Source of the DNA: Gaeumannomyces sp. JS-464
Taxonomy: Eukaryota > Ascomycota > Sordariomycetes > Magnaporthales > Magnaporthaceae
Assembly (NCBI GenBank): GCA_002197995.1
Contig: NGZR01000002.1
Span: 2,542,001 to 2,606,000, forward strand
Direction: 5' to 3'
DNA length: 64,000 nucleotides
Part shown: one piece after another, positions 11,640-22,479 of the stretch
Numbering within the stretch: the first letter of the stretch is position 1
How the letters are laid out: each line of letters opens with the position of its first letter
Notes under the pieces: model-generated
Databases searched by the model: none
What the model saw: the letters and a program-made list of their open reading frames with translations, nothing else
Told to the model about the DNA's origin: nothing
Made by a program: the position numbers and the translations under genes

Positions 11640-12377
11640 TGGAAGCGCGGCAAAAAGGGAAAAAAGGCCGAGCCTAAAACAGCGCAGTAGGGGGCAGGCG
11701 TCACTTCCTGGAAGGTGCTGGCCCAGAGGCCCAGCCGCTGTGTGCACATACTGTGCTTTCTGTGTGGGGCCCGTTAGAGGGAGCTAACAGGGCCACAATG
11801 TCGTACTTTTCCCTTCAATGCACGCATGTCAACAACGAACACTTAGGTACCCCTAGCCTAATTGTAAACGCGCATCTGGCGGTTGCTCAATTGCAGGTGC
11901 ACGCGATCACTTGATTCCAGGCGCTGTATTGGTCTCTCAATTCCAGGTACGCATCGGTCGCTGAAATCGGCGATCCCCCACCGTCGCCCCACCAGAAATC
12001 CACTATCTGCGGTCCCTCTAACAAAACGTGCGGTCCGTCTAACGGGCCCCTTTTCCGTTGTCCTTGATGCCCTCGTCATTGTCCGTCCAGTCACGAGCTT
12101 TGTATCCTGTTTTCGGCGACAAACACTTCACGCCTTGGTAGTCAGAGGACACACGCAAGCTACAGAGTAGTAATATGGGTATTTATAGAGACAAAGCATC
12201 CGGGGGACGGCAACATGGTATAAAGAACATCAGGCCAGGAGAATCAGGGGGTTCTGTGCCCCAGTCCCCGTGGACAGAACATCACAACACCCGAAGTAAT
12301 CTACTACCATTCCCAACTACTAAGAGAACACCAAGGACATAAATCTCCCAACTTTTAATGGAGGAAGAACATCTCTG
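11640..12377. other. Intergenic, no supported gene
   Basis: No coding or RNA feature could be supported. Sequence is of balanced composition with short frames only. Confidence 0.5.
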
Positions 12378-13406
12378 ATGAGTGCAGGTACCAACATGGA
12401 GGAGGGCGCAAAGGTGACGTCCCTCGCGCGCGGAGCAGTCTACTGCTGGGACGACTTCAAGACCAAGCGACTGCTGCAGTGGTATGCCGCAGAGGTGGAC
12501 CGGCAGCTGGGGCTTCCCGAGAACACGACCGCTGCCGCCATCAAGAAACTCGAGGTGGCGGGAGCCCCGGAGCAGCTTGAGAAGCTGACAGAAAAGAGGT
12601 GCGCTGCGCCGCCCGTCGTCCGCGTGCAGCCGCGCAGAGCGGCCAAAAGGCGGCGGACGGTGGCCGAGCTCCTGGCCGACCACAAGCCGCCAACAAGAGA
12701 AAGGGCGAGGGCGACTTTGTGCTCAGCCGCTGGGAGCTCGCAGAGGCCTCACAGGAAGCTGGAGCGTCGGCGAGGAGGGCCTCGCCGCGGATCCCGAGGT
12801 AGCAGCCGCAACGGCCAGCGCTGCGCGGAGCCCGGCAACGGCGGCAAGGGGCTTCCTCGCTCGCGTGGGGCGGCCCGTGTCCGACAAGGCCGAAGAGTTG
12901 GCCGCTGCGAGAGAAAGCCGGCGGCCGCTGGGGCCCCTCAGCCGCGCTGCGTGCTTGACGAAGTCCTGGCCAGTCGGGCCATGGACTGCGCGTGCTGCAG
13001 AGCCGACAAGCGGGCGCGCGAGGGTGCCGGAGACGGGTCTAGGGTACAGACCACGGTCTTTGTGCTCCCGCCCAGGAGGCCTGTTGCCCTCATGCTACCC
13101 TCGCCAAGCCTCGGGAGATGGCCTGAGATCCCTAATGTCCTCTCGGGTGGAGACGGAAGGCGCATGGATGGCAAGGTGCTAAAAGTACAGGGGAAAAGGT
13201 TACGCAGCGCTGCCGTGGAAGATTGCGCTCCTAAACGGCAGCGTATGGATGTCCCCGGTCTATCCTTAAAGGGGCGGACGCGCGATAGCTCGCTGGAGGG
13301 AGCGGACGAAGATATTGAGCTCGGGCTCGTAACTGTTGGTGGCTTACGTTTTGCTCTGGATATATGCGGGGGCATTGGGGCAACGAAAAGGATATTGATG
13401 GTGTGA
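12378..13406 (+). CDS. Hypothetical protein, probably frame-broken
   Basis: I do not recognise this gene. The first 75 or so residues look protein-like (WDDFKTKRLLQWYAAEVDRQ, then LEVAGAPEQLEKLTEK) and are followed by a Lys/Arg-rich basic stretch (RRAAKRRRTVAELLADHK) that could be nuclear-targeting. After about 12690 the better-looking text moves to a second frame (KGEGDFVLSRWELAEASQEA), and after about 12770 to a third (GEEGLAADPEVAAATASAAR), suggesting two indels or unmodelled introns. The remaining single-frame sequence to 13406 is Arg/Ala-rich and not convincing. Treat the limits as approximate; it may be a decayed gene. Confidence 0.3.
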   Translation: MSAGTNMEEGAKVTSLARGAVYCWDDFKTKRLLQWYAAEVDRQLGLPENTTAAAIKKLEVAGAPEQLEKLTEKRCAAPPVVRVQPRRAAKRRRTVAELLADHKPPTRERARATLCSAAGSSQRPHRKLERRRGGPRRGSRGSSRNGQRCAEPGNGGKGLPRSRGAARVRQGRRVGRCERKPAAAGAPQPRCVLDEVLASRAMDCACCRADKRAREGAGDGSRVQTTVFVLPPRRPVALMLPSPSLGRWPEIPNVLSGGDGRRMDGKVLKVQGKRLRSAAVEDCAPKRQRMDVPGLSLKGRTRDSSLEGADEDIELGLVTVGGLRFALDICGGIGATKRILMV

Positions 13407-13507
13407 TTTTATAACTTTAGGGTCCGAAGCCTTGGGACGATAGGAATGAACGAAAAGATGGGGAAAAAGAAAGAGGGAAAAAAAGGGAGAAAAAAAACAC
13501 AGGAGTT

Positions 13508-13626
13508 GTTCCCATTGTAGGGGTTGAACTCAGGGTCTAACGAGTGCCTACCCCATCAATCCAGACGTGCGACACCGTCCCGCTTAACAGCGCATTAGAC
13601 CCTAGCCGTTCGACCATTTGGGCTCC
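13508..13626 (-). other. tRNA-like sequence with A-box and B-box
   Basis: On the minus strand a TGGTCGAACGG (A-box-like) is followed about 80 nt later by AGTTCAACCCC (B-box-like). TCTAA and TTAGA between them could pair as an anticodon-like stem around a long insert. The acceptor pairing GAGCCCA/TGGGAAC has two mismatches and the T-stem does not pair. It is probably a tRNA pseudogene or a tRNA-derived repeat head rather than a functional tRNA. Confidence 0.25.
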
Positions 13627-13944
13627 TGTGGTGGTAGTCATCAAAGGAATATGATATATAGAGGCTGTCGTTCTCCCATCCGGTCATAGCCATGCCGTCC
13701 CTAGCGTCTGGTCATATATCAGATGGCTGGGCCCACCACGACACACAACCTGGGAGGCTGACAAAATTAGGCACAGCCAGATTCCCACGCGTTAGGAAAC
13801 GCGCAGGTTTTTCTGCCCCAGACGCGTCTTTTTTTTCCCTGCTTTCCTCCGCCGCGGCGCACCACCCCCGCACCCTCCTCCCTTCTCCCAGCCCAGCCCC
13901 CTCACGCCGCCCACCCACACAAGGTTATTCTGTCGTCTACAGCC

Positions 13945-15858
13945 ATGCCGCTTGGGCTGCCAGAGGTTGAGAGGCTTTCACGGCACTGGGAGATCGACGA
14001 GATCTACCCAGGCCGCTACGACCACTGAGGCGGCAGCGGCCGAACCAGGGCTTCTGGTTCTTCGACGCGGGGCCCTGCAGTCCCAAGTCCGAAAGGCCAT
14101 ACCACCAGCCGACCGGGCCAAGATCAAAAAGATCTTGGACTTGCCTGACTTCGATTTCGGACCAGACCTCCCTGGAGTTCCGCACTTCCGATGGTGGTAC
14201 ATCCTGGGAGTTGTCGACTTCCACAACCAAGTGTGTGCCAACCCACTTGCCATGATGGCGACCTTGAAAACGATTTTCATTAGGCATCGGAGACGGCGAT
14301 GGACCATCTCGTGGAGAAGAAGTACTGGGAGGACAACAGGAAGACGGACGACAACGAGGAGATGACCGACGAGGAGATGACAGAGCTAGGCGTCTCCCGG
14401 GACTTCTGCGATCCCAACACCATGCAGGACGAGCTCTGGGACATCCTCCAGGAGCCTCGCTTCGCCCACCTCCGCCACATCAACCAGAAGCCCAGCGTTG
14501 GCCGCTTCTGGCACGAGGCGGCTGAGCATCTCCGGGACAACAGGAGGAGAGACGACCGAGTTCTCTAGATGCGCGATCACGAGTATCGCGGCATCATCGA
14601 CCTTTTCGTCAAGGCCAGAATCAGGGCCCATCTTCCCAAGGACAACCAGAACGGAAACCCCATCATCCGTCACCTCGCGACCGAGAACCCGCCGCCTGGC
14701 GCCGACGAGGACCAGCATTTCAAGTACAAGGAGCTCCTCGCAGCCGCCGACAGGGTGATCCTGGCCGTGCCTCACTACCGCACCTACTGCGAGAGACAGT
14801 GCGCCACGCTCTGCGCGGACGCGAGGGGCGAGATCTTAAACCGCATCGTCGTAGGAGAAGGCGGCTTTCAGACCTCATGCCTCGAGTACGCCACGCGGAT
14901 CCCGCAAACCCAAGAGAGGGAAGCCGTCTGGGAATACGGGACCGGCGACGACTGCATCGGTCGACAGCTGTCGAGGGGCGGCCAGCGGTACAACTACTAC
15001 CGAGAACGCACCGCCGCGGACGCCGAGCTCAGGCGCCTGGAGGGCCTGTGGAAGAGCGCCGGGACCAAATCCGCAATCGTGGAGGCGCGCGCCGAAGAGC
15101 GAAGGTCGAACCTCCGGACAAAACGAGAGAAGCAAACCGCGTCCACGTCGAGACAGCAGCCGACACGACCGGCCGAGCAGGCCGCAGACAACAAGCGACT
15201 GCAAGCGCTCGATGAAGTTGTCGCCACCGTCCCGCACCCAGCCGGCCGAGAAGGGACCGACCAAGACACCACAGCCACCAAGCTCGACGCCGATCCAAGC
15301 GCGTGGCCAGAAGACGCCCGAGACTCAGAAGGCATCTCCAGTTCCGCGTACCAATCGAACGAGAGGCACAGCGCCGCCGCCCGGCATCACTCCGTCAGGA
15401 GCTCCCACGACACCTCAGTCCCGGCCGCCCAAGACGGCCCAGGCACCGCAGCCGCCGCGCGCAGCCCAACACGGCCGCGAGGAGCCAGCATGCCTTCTGG
15501 GCGGCGCCCTGGCCTGAGACCAAGGTCCTACCCCCAAGTTCGACGGCGCCATCCTCGAGGCCTGCAGCCGCTCGGCATGAACCTGCGCGTGGTCGCGCCG
15601 CCCGAGGCCTCGCGGCGCTTCGCGGCCGACAGGGAAAAAGCCGAAAGACCCGCCGAGGCCCGCCGCCAGCGCCGCGCCAAGCAGCGTGCGAGACTCCGCG
15701 GCGCCCGTGGGCGATGCCGGTCGAGGCGCGGCGACCGAGCCGCCAAGAGTCCGGGCCCTGGCGGCGGCGGCAGCAGCGTCGTTTGCCCAAGCAGGGCTCT
15801 TGAGTACCGCTTCTCCATGCTACGAGTGGCGGTTGGCCGGATCGAAAAGAAGTATTGA
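13945..15858 (+). CDS. Hypothetical protein, multi-exon
   Basis: Not recognised. A coherent model starts at ATG 13945 (MPLGLPE), with a possible short intron 13966-14011 and a well-supported 53 nt intron 14231-14283 (GTGTGT...TTAG, phase 0) joining DFHNQ to ASETAMDHLVEKKYW. The protein then has acidic and Trp-containing helical segments (WEDNRKTDDNEEMTDEEM; WDILQEPRFAHLRHIN). An in-frame TAG lies at 14566-14568. It is either a nonsense codon or the acceptor of a 72 nt phase-0 intron (14497-14568, GTTGGC...CTCTAG). The same frame continues as MRDHEYRGIIDLFVKARIR and a Cys-bearing segment (YCERQCATLC). Beyond about 15200 the best-looking frame changes more than once into Pro/Ala-rich sequence, so the 3' end is uncertain. 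Confidence 0.4.
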
Positions 15859-16451
15859 TATTTTCAAGGCGCGCTCCGACGGCTCCCGCATGTGTTTAGG
15901 TCTTGATCAATGTTCCTTTCGGTGTTGCTCTCCCTTTCAACCCCTACACGACGCGCCCGACTTTCTCGGCGCTGGCTGCGATGCGGCTGCTCGCGATTCT
16001 ACGGCTTCCGTGTCAGCGTTCCATTCTATCATGTTGCTGAACGTCAGAGACGTCACCCATTGCACCATTGTTTGCATCACATCAAATTACTGTGTACGAG
16101 GCACAAGTGGCCGAACGGAAGAAACCGTTTGATTGATGATACGTACTACGGCCTCGGTTGAACGAGACCGGTTCGGCCAGAAGAAAACGCGTCCTGATAT
16201 ATCCGATACCCCGAGTCGTTCCGTGTCCCCAAAACCCTAACCGATCCTAGCAAAAACAACGAGACAGAAGCGACATTCCTCCAGTGACACAGCCCCATCT
16301 ACAGCCCGGTTCCTCCTCCATGTTGGCAATGCTGTCGCGTCGAAAGACGAGGACAATGGTGGGTGGGCGAGGTGCCTGAGCAAGGCGCGCGTCAGGTTGT
16401 AGTCGAGTGCGACGGCTGGGAAGGCTGTCCTAGGAAAAGGAGATGGTCGGC

Positions 16452-16643
16452 TTATTTGCCGCAAGAGGCGCAGGTGCCTGTAGAAGGCGGGTTGTTAGCA
16501 TCTTGGCCAGGTGTCTAGTGGAGGGCAGAGCGTCGGGAGACGGCAGGCAGCGGAGGCGCAGAGGCGCAGAGCGGGTGTCATGACGTACAGTTAGAACCGC
16601 AGTTGCATTTGGAAGAGCCGGAGCAGCCGCAGTCGCCAGCCAT
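16452..16643 (-). CDS. Copper-type metallothionein, 26 aa, one intron
   Basis: Two exons, 16643-16589 and 16477-16452, are joined across a 110 nt GT-AG intron (GTACGT donor; CTTCTACAG acceptor). The product is 26 residues: it begins MAGDCGCSGSSKCNCGSN and ends CTCASCGK, with seven Cys in CxC arrangement and no aromatic residues. Length, Cys spacing and an intron at a similar place match the Neurospora copper metallothionein family (established knowledge). It would bind Cu(I) in the cytosol and buffer copper. Without splicing the frame ends at a TGA inside the intron, which hides the gene from simple ORF calling. A TATA-like element lies about 155 bp upstream. The start is the only ATG giving the Cys-rich frame. 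Confidence 0.88.
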
Positions 16644-16794
16644 TGTGAATGGAGGTTTGTTGTGGGTTCGAAGAGTGTGTGGGTTTGAAGTGATTTGAAG
16701 CGTGTGTGATCTTGAGATCTTGTAGAGGATTGTTTGGATGTTGTGTGATGAGGAGAGGAGGGAAGAGCAGCGGGATTGGAGCGAGATCTGGGCC

Positions 16795-16805
16795 TTTAAA
16801 TAGAG
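16795..16805 (-). promoter_or_regulatory. TATA-like box of the metallothionein gene
   Basis: The minus strand reads CTATTTAAAGG here, about 155 bp before the metallothionein ATG. The leader between them is T-rich on the coding strand's complement. TGCGCCC words that resemble metal-response cores occur at 16921-16927 (minus) and 17022-17028 (plus); whether fungi use them is uncertain. Confidence 0.5.
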
Positions 16806-16869
16806 GGCGAGAGGGCAGTCCTGCCCGGGAAGATGCATGAGAAAGCGGGAAGTGGCAACCCGCTGCATT

Positions 16870-18399
16870 CCACGGACCCGCCCCGCGCGTCATTTGTGCC
16901 GGTTTGCGGCCTTTGTGCGTGGGCGCAGGTGGGATGACGCCGGACCCCTAGGGGCCCAGGCCGCGCTAGTGGAGGCAGCTGCAGCCCGGTCGGCCGGTCG
17001 GGCCAATGGGAGCAGGGCCTCTGCGCCCCCTTGGCAACGCGGGGTTTTCGCCGTTGATCAGCCCTTGCCCACAGCCTAATGCGAATGGGGCATGCGAGAT
17101 TTGTGCGTACGCCTCGGCCAATTGCCCCCACCTCAAGCCAACGCGGCGCATTTCAAACCTCCCCGGGTTGAAGCAAAAGAAGAAAAATGACACGGTTTGC
17201 AGACAAGGTGTCTTGGATCTTGGGATGCACGCCTACGTGGCTTTTTGCCTCCCGAAAACCAGACATGCGTGACCTCGACTGCATTGTGTTCCACACGTCT
17301 GACAAGGGCACGTTCTGCGGGATTTGTGCTTCCATCGCAGGCACCAGGCTGTGCTGGCCAATGCCGGAATCGAGAAGGTTCTGGGCGATGCCGTGTCCGC
17401 CACTTCCAAGATGGAATTTGGCCTCCATTCCTGTCGGCGCTTCATTTCTGATTCGTCCACATGGATGGCACGTCTCGCTTCGTCCCCAGCCCCGTGTCCA
17501 AACCACCATGGATGCGCCTGTGGGTTGTCGCCTGCCCCAGATCCTCCAGGCTACGTTGCTGCGGCCCGAAACCCATGTTGTGCATGCGCTCAGTGTCCCG
17601 TGGCCGGCTGCACGCTTTCGCGCGGCCGTAACGATCTGGGGAGATGGTAGTAACCCGGCTTGGCTGTGTGCACGTCCGAAAGTCCCACACGTCGGCCCCG
17701 CTGGCCACTCAATATGGCACGCATGCAGTTGGTCGACTATGGCATTACACTCTCCTCTGTTCTTTTGGTCAGCCAGTCTAGGGTTCCCGTCGCTCTCTCC
17801 TGGATACGTGGCAATGGATAGTGCATGGATGTCCCCAAAAAGCGAAGTTGGCAGCCAGTGACGTAATCTGATGGCCACAGTGAATGCATTTACTGGCGAC
17901 GCCTAACCCGGCACCGGCGCCCGATACCCAGGGGCCCCGAGGGCGGCACCCCGAGGGACAGGCTGCCTCCTCGTCACTAATTTATTATACAAACAAGGAG
18001 AAGAAAGAAGAGGACCTAAGAAATAACAAAAACAGCCGCCATAACTCATTCCCAAGGAAGATTAGCCGCGACATCCAATCACCAGCCAGCGCCCACCTCT
18101 GTGGTAAGGACGTCATCCCTCGAATGGCCAGTTGGGTGAAACGCCGAAAGGTGCGGCCCCACCACCCCACCTCTACTGCCGAATCGAACCACCTACTCCG
18201 ACTTGGCTCCATCTCGACTTCAACGTCAAGCGTTCAAGCCACCAGAGCAGCAGCACACAGCGTCCTATTTGCCCACTTGAACCTGCGCATGGAGCTTAAT
18301 CAAGCTGCAGCAGATTCTACAATTTAATACAGGCAGGTATTTGCCCGTAGTGCTCGTTCAGCTAGGCTAGAGTGCTCCACCCTCCGGACAGCTGCATCC
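16870..18399. other. No supported gene
   Basis: Long frames exist on both strands (17153-17878 minus, 17187-17861 plus), but they mirror each other, match nothing I know, and lack intron or domain signals. I see no RNA gene. Confidence 0.5.
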
Positions 18400-19167
18400 A
18401 TGGCATCAGCTCCAGTCACGAGGCCATGGCGGCGCGGTGAAGCAGCGCCCGGAGCAGCGCACCGAAACAAAGATTCTGTCCGCCTATCCGGGAGGCCCAC
18501 AGGTGGCGCCTCTTGTGATGGGTCTCACCTAACCAGAGATGTTGAGGCCCCAGCACCAGGCGACTTCTCCGGGCAGCCGCAGGCAAAAGGCAATGGTCAG
18601 CCCCGGCGGAGACGCCGGACGAGAAGCACCCGACTCCGCAGGAGGACCATGACCAGCCACAGCAGCAGGAGATAGTTGGGTCGCGTCAGCAAGGAAGAAG
18701 CAAGATACCACACCAAACACAGAACCAACACAAGCCCCAACAACAGCCAAAACCACCACCACACCTCCCACACAAACAACAGCAACAACGCCAGAAGCAG
18801 CAGCCGAAGCAGCAGTGGCAGCAGCAACAACCCCCACCCCGTCAGAGCAATCAAAGCAGCAACACCCCCGCCCCAGGCACAGGCGCGGGTGCGAGTGGCG
18901 GCCCACCAGGCAAGAAGCCATCGCCGGCAGTCGCGCACCAGGCCCGGCAGATCAGCAAGGTCCTTTCCGGGGCCATGATCGCGACCCCGGCGCTCCCTTT
19001 GCCGTTCCCGCTGTCCGTGACCCTCGGCGTGACGCTGCTTGCCGCCACCAGCACCGCCCCGGTCAAAAAAGAGGACGGGCCAGGGGCTCGCCCGGGTAGG
19101 ACAAACATGTTGTCACGTTTGGTGGCAAGCAAAATCATCAGAAACCGGATCGCGTGGATACCAGCAT
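18400..19167 (+). CDS. Hypothetical Gln/Pro-rich protein with a hydrophobic segment
   Basis: Not recognised. From 18546 to 19167 one frame is open and clearly compositional: EDHDQPQQQEIVG, then long Gln/Pro runs (PHLPHKQQQQRQKQQ) to about 18860. A Gly/Pro linker follows, then ISKVLSGAMIATPALPLPFP leading into a hydrophobic stretch (PLSVTLGVTLLAA) that could be a membrane span, and a basic tail. No ATG opens this frame before 18975. The ATG at 18400 opens a different frame (MASAPVTRPWRRGE) that would join it near 18590 by a frame change or an undetected intron. The start is therefore uncertain. Confidence 0.35.
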
Positions 19168-19590
19168 AGAGTTCCCCTTTGTGACGGTTCTTTTGTCATT
19201 TTGAGTCTGATCAAAACACACACACAACGATAACAGCAGGGTTTACGCAAACCGGGGTTTAGGAGTCAGTTCAGCCCGGCCCAAAAGGGGTAAAGTGAGG
19301 TCACGATTGAATAATAGTGCTAAATACCCTAGAGTTTTGGGAGCTACCTAATGCTAGATTATCTGACGAACTTGATCCAAGCCGTAGTAAAAAAAAAATA
19401 AAATAAAAAACGCAGAACTTTTGACCGCCCAATGCTCCGATGACGCGCATAGTGGTTTGGAAGTGAGAATCGAAAGGGAAAGGAGGCCCGGTCGGTCCAG
19501 CGTGCAAGATATCCGATACTCACTTAGCAGGCTCGGACGTGCCAATGGCCCAAGGAAGAAGACCAAGCGCCGATCACAAGAAAACACCCA

Positions 19591-20430
19591 TCAAACCGCA
19601 GAGACAGCCCCCTTCTTCAATGATCCCGCCGCCCCGACAAACCGTCCCCGCACCTTCCAAGCCACCGTCTTCTCGGCCCTCGTCAGCCCACGCGGCGGTC
19701 CCGGCTTCCGCAGCCCGACCGTCCTGCCCGTGGCCCTGGACCGCCTAACGCCGCCGCAGAGCACGACGCCGCCGCTGCCACCGCCGCCGCTGGGGAGACG
19801 CGCCATCTCCGTGGCGACGCGGGCATAGTCGCCCCAGAACTCGTGGTTCCGAACATCGCCTCCCCCGCCCTCAGTCATCTCAGGGGCCCCTCTTCCAGCC
19901 TCGCCCCTCCTCCCCACCAGGCCGTGGCCCAGGCACACGCCCCACAGGGCCGACGGGGAGTCCATGTCGGCGGCGGACCCGGCCACCAGGAAGGCGTGGG
20001 CCCGCGGGCGGGCGTCGGGCTCGAGCAGGACCGAAAAGACCGAGCCCGTGTACAGCGCGGGCCGCGCCTCGGCCATGTCGGCTGGGAACACCCACCCCTC
20101 GCCCTCGCCCTCGCCCTCCTCCTCCTCCCCTCCAGCGCCCGCGGCGGCCCTCCTGACCGGGTGCCAGGGCGTGACGACGACGCCGCCGACGCGGCACGCG
20201 GGCGCGCGGCGCACCCTCGTCCTCAGCACGGCCGCGACAGCCCGGGCCCCAGGGGCGTCAGCACGCGCATGCCGCGCGCGAGGTCGCGGATGGGCACCAC
20301 CGTCGTCGCCGCCCCGTCCGCGCCCGCGGCGGCCAGCCGGACGCGCGTGGCCCCGGCGAAGCAGGGCGCGCCGCTGTTGTTGTACGTCGCGCTCATGCTC
20401 ACGGGCGCGGGACGACAGGCCGACGCCGCG

Positions 20431-20465
<35 letters not shown>

Positions 20466-22469
20466 GGCTGTACGGGGGCGGGGCCTGGGCCGCGACGGAC
20501 CACCCGGCCCTGCTCGGCGGCGGCGGCTTGACGGCGTCAAAGGCGCGGTCCAGGCGGTCGCGGCAGGCGGCGAACAGGGGGCTGCCAAGCCCGTACCTCG
20601 CCGGCCCGGGGTCCTTGAACGAGTTGCAGGCCTGGCGCGTGTGCGCGTCCAGCAGGCCGAGCAGGTAGTGGCCGCCCCAGCGCTCCCACCAGTCGCGGCG
20701 CGACAGGGCCAGCGCGACCTGGCCGTGCGGCTCGTGGCCCTCAACGTCCTGGATCAGGGACGCGCAGTCGTCCGACGCCCCGGCCAGCTCCCACGCCGGC
20801 ATGGCCTCCTTGACGGCCCGCAGGCGCTCGGCCAGGCCCGAGTCGATCGGCGTCCGGTCCTCGTACCGCTTCTTCTCCTCGCCCCAGCCGTAGAGCTGGC
20901 GCTCGCCGTTGGCGGGGAAGGGCAAGAGCGAGGACAGGAACCTGCACAGCATCGAGCGGGAGATGTGGTAGGCGACCTCGGCCTCGGGCGGGTCGTCGGG
21001 CTCGAGCGGGTTCCGGTCGAGCGTCAGCGTGCGCCGCTCGCCGGCCAGGGTCTTGTAGCTCAGCTCGGCCGTGACGATCTGGTCGGCGGGGACGTAGTCT
21101 TGCAACAGGGTCATGTCTCCATGATGCTCAAAGTAGAGATCCTTGGACATGCCGAACTGCAACGCCCCGAGGCCCACGGTGAGGCACGATCGCTCAGCCC
21201 GCCCTCCACGGCCAAGTCCCGCCGCCCTCACGGGTGCTATCTGAAGACTGTTCCCGATAGCCGCTTCGAGACGCATGGTTGTTGGGAAGTTGATTTTCAG
21301 CTGGGCTTCGGTCGCAAAGGTAGACTGTAGGTTGGCAACAGCGTGTATGAAGACCGTGCCCTAGTTTGCAATTGCAAGTCAGCATGGACGACATGTCCAA
21401 AGGAGGGTGGGAAGTAACCCACAATCATTCCGCAGTCAGGGATGAAGGCATAGTGACCGCCAGTAAGCTCGGAGATGGACTTGAGAACCCCCGACTGGAG
21501 AGAGTATCCAAAGCCAAAGGTGTGGATGGGGGCTAGGAACGGCCGCATCGTGTTCAACTTGTTCACCCAGCCGCTGCTTGGAGCACTAAAAGAGCAATAG
21601 CCCCGCCAAGGTCAGCAAAGACTGTGATTTTGGTGACAACGAAAGGGAGGGACACCAACCTGGTAGGCACGCCGTCAGTCAGAAGCATGACGGCCGGAAC
21701 CCTGTCACTGCCCTCCTGCTTCCCCTCGAAGGCCTTGAGACCCTCAGCGATGCCGTCCCACATAACGGTATCGGCTTCCGGCCTGAGCTTGAGGAGCTCT
21801 TTCTCGGCCAGCTCCTTGTTCTCCTTGGACATGGGCAAAAGCTCCATCACCACCTGCGCCGTCGCTTGTACGTCAGCAAATATCTCAAAGGCCTTCTCTA
21901 TAGTGAGCGACGGACGCACCTTCGCCTTGCGGCTAAACTTGACAATCCCAGCCTGTCCCGCTCGTCCAGGGTGGCCAGGATGGTGAGCGCGGCGTGCTTG
22001 ACCAGGTCGAGCGTGTTGAACCCGTGGTCCTCGCCGACCTCGCCCTCCTTGACGGGGGGCACGGCCGCGCTCGACATGCTCGCGGACACGTCGATGACCA
22101 GGACGATGTCGCAGGGGACGTGGTAGTCGGCGGGGACTCCCTGGGGCGCCCCGGGCGGCCGCACCTTCACCAGGAGGCCGTCGGCGTTGCTCAAGGGCCG
22201 CACGCTGAGCTCTAGGCCTTCCGGGTCCGCGGCCGGTCCCGGGCGGGGCTCCGAGAGGGAGGAGTCAGCGCCCCCAGCAGAGTCCTTGGGTTGGGAGACG
22301 ACATGGTTCTCTGCGTTCCGAGCAGAGGAGAGGGGGTTCGGGTCGGTGCCGGAAGAGGATCCAGCCTCGTAGATGGGCACAGTGCGCTTGATGGTCTAGC
22401 GCGCGGGAATGCCAGGTTAGCTAGCTCCACCAGCAAGTCTCGGGATAATACAAGCAGCGTTCATACCAT
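19591..22469 (-). CDS. VWA-Vwaint-Hint (Vint) domain protein, about 890 aa
   Basis: Exons: 22469-22467 (ATG only), 22395-21660, 21585-21423, 21360-19591. The three introns are GT-AG and frame-consistent (71, 74 and 62 nt). The N-terminal VWA domain has the MIDAS motif DVSAS (IVLVIDVSASM) and a later LLTDGVPT. It continues through GFGYSLQSGVLKSISELTGG into a middle region (IGTVFIHAV, then SYKTLAGERRTLTLDRNP). The C-terminal Hint-type domain starts at the Cys of SGAPCFAGATRVRL, continues IRDLARGMRVLTPLGP, TPWHP and GWVFPADMAEA, and ends LGHGL. The family (VWA fused to a hedgehog/intein-like fold) is known in fungi; autoprocessing is suspected but unproven. Frame repairs are needed at CCC 21947-21949, at a Gly-coding GCC repeat near 20430-20475, and at 20241-20250. 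All are in homopolymer or repeat tracts, so they are probably sequencing errors. Confidence 0.78.
20434..20475. repeat. (GCC)n trinucleotide repeat inside the VWA-Vint gene
   Basis: A tract of at least ten GCC/GGC units encodes a poly-Gly linker just before the Hint domain. The reading frame shifts across it, which suggests repeat-length error or a real expansion. Confidence 0.85.
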
Positions 22470-22479
22470 GGTACCAGCT

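Noticed and set aside
17153..17878. Long open frames on both strands (241 and 224 codons)
   Set aside because: They overlap almost completely, neither has a recognisable domain, splice signals or signal peptide, and in GC-balanced DNA such frames are not rare.
19843..21330. 495-codon plus-strand frame
   Set aside because: Antisense shadow of the VWA-Vint gene, caused by high GC at third positions.
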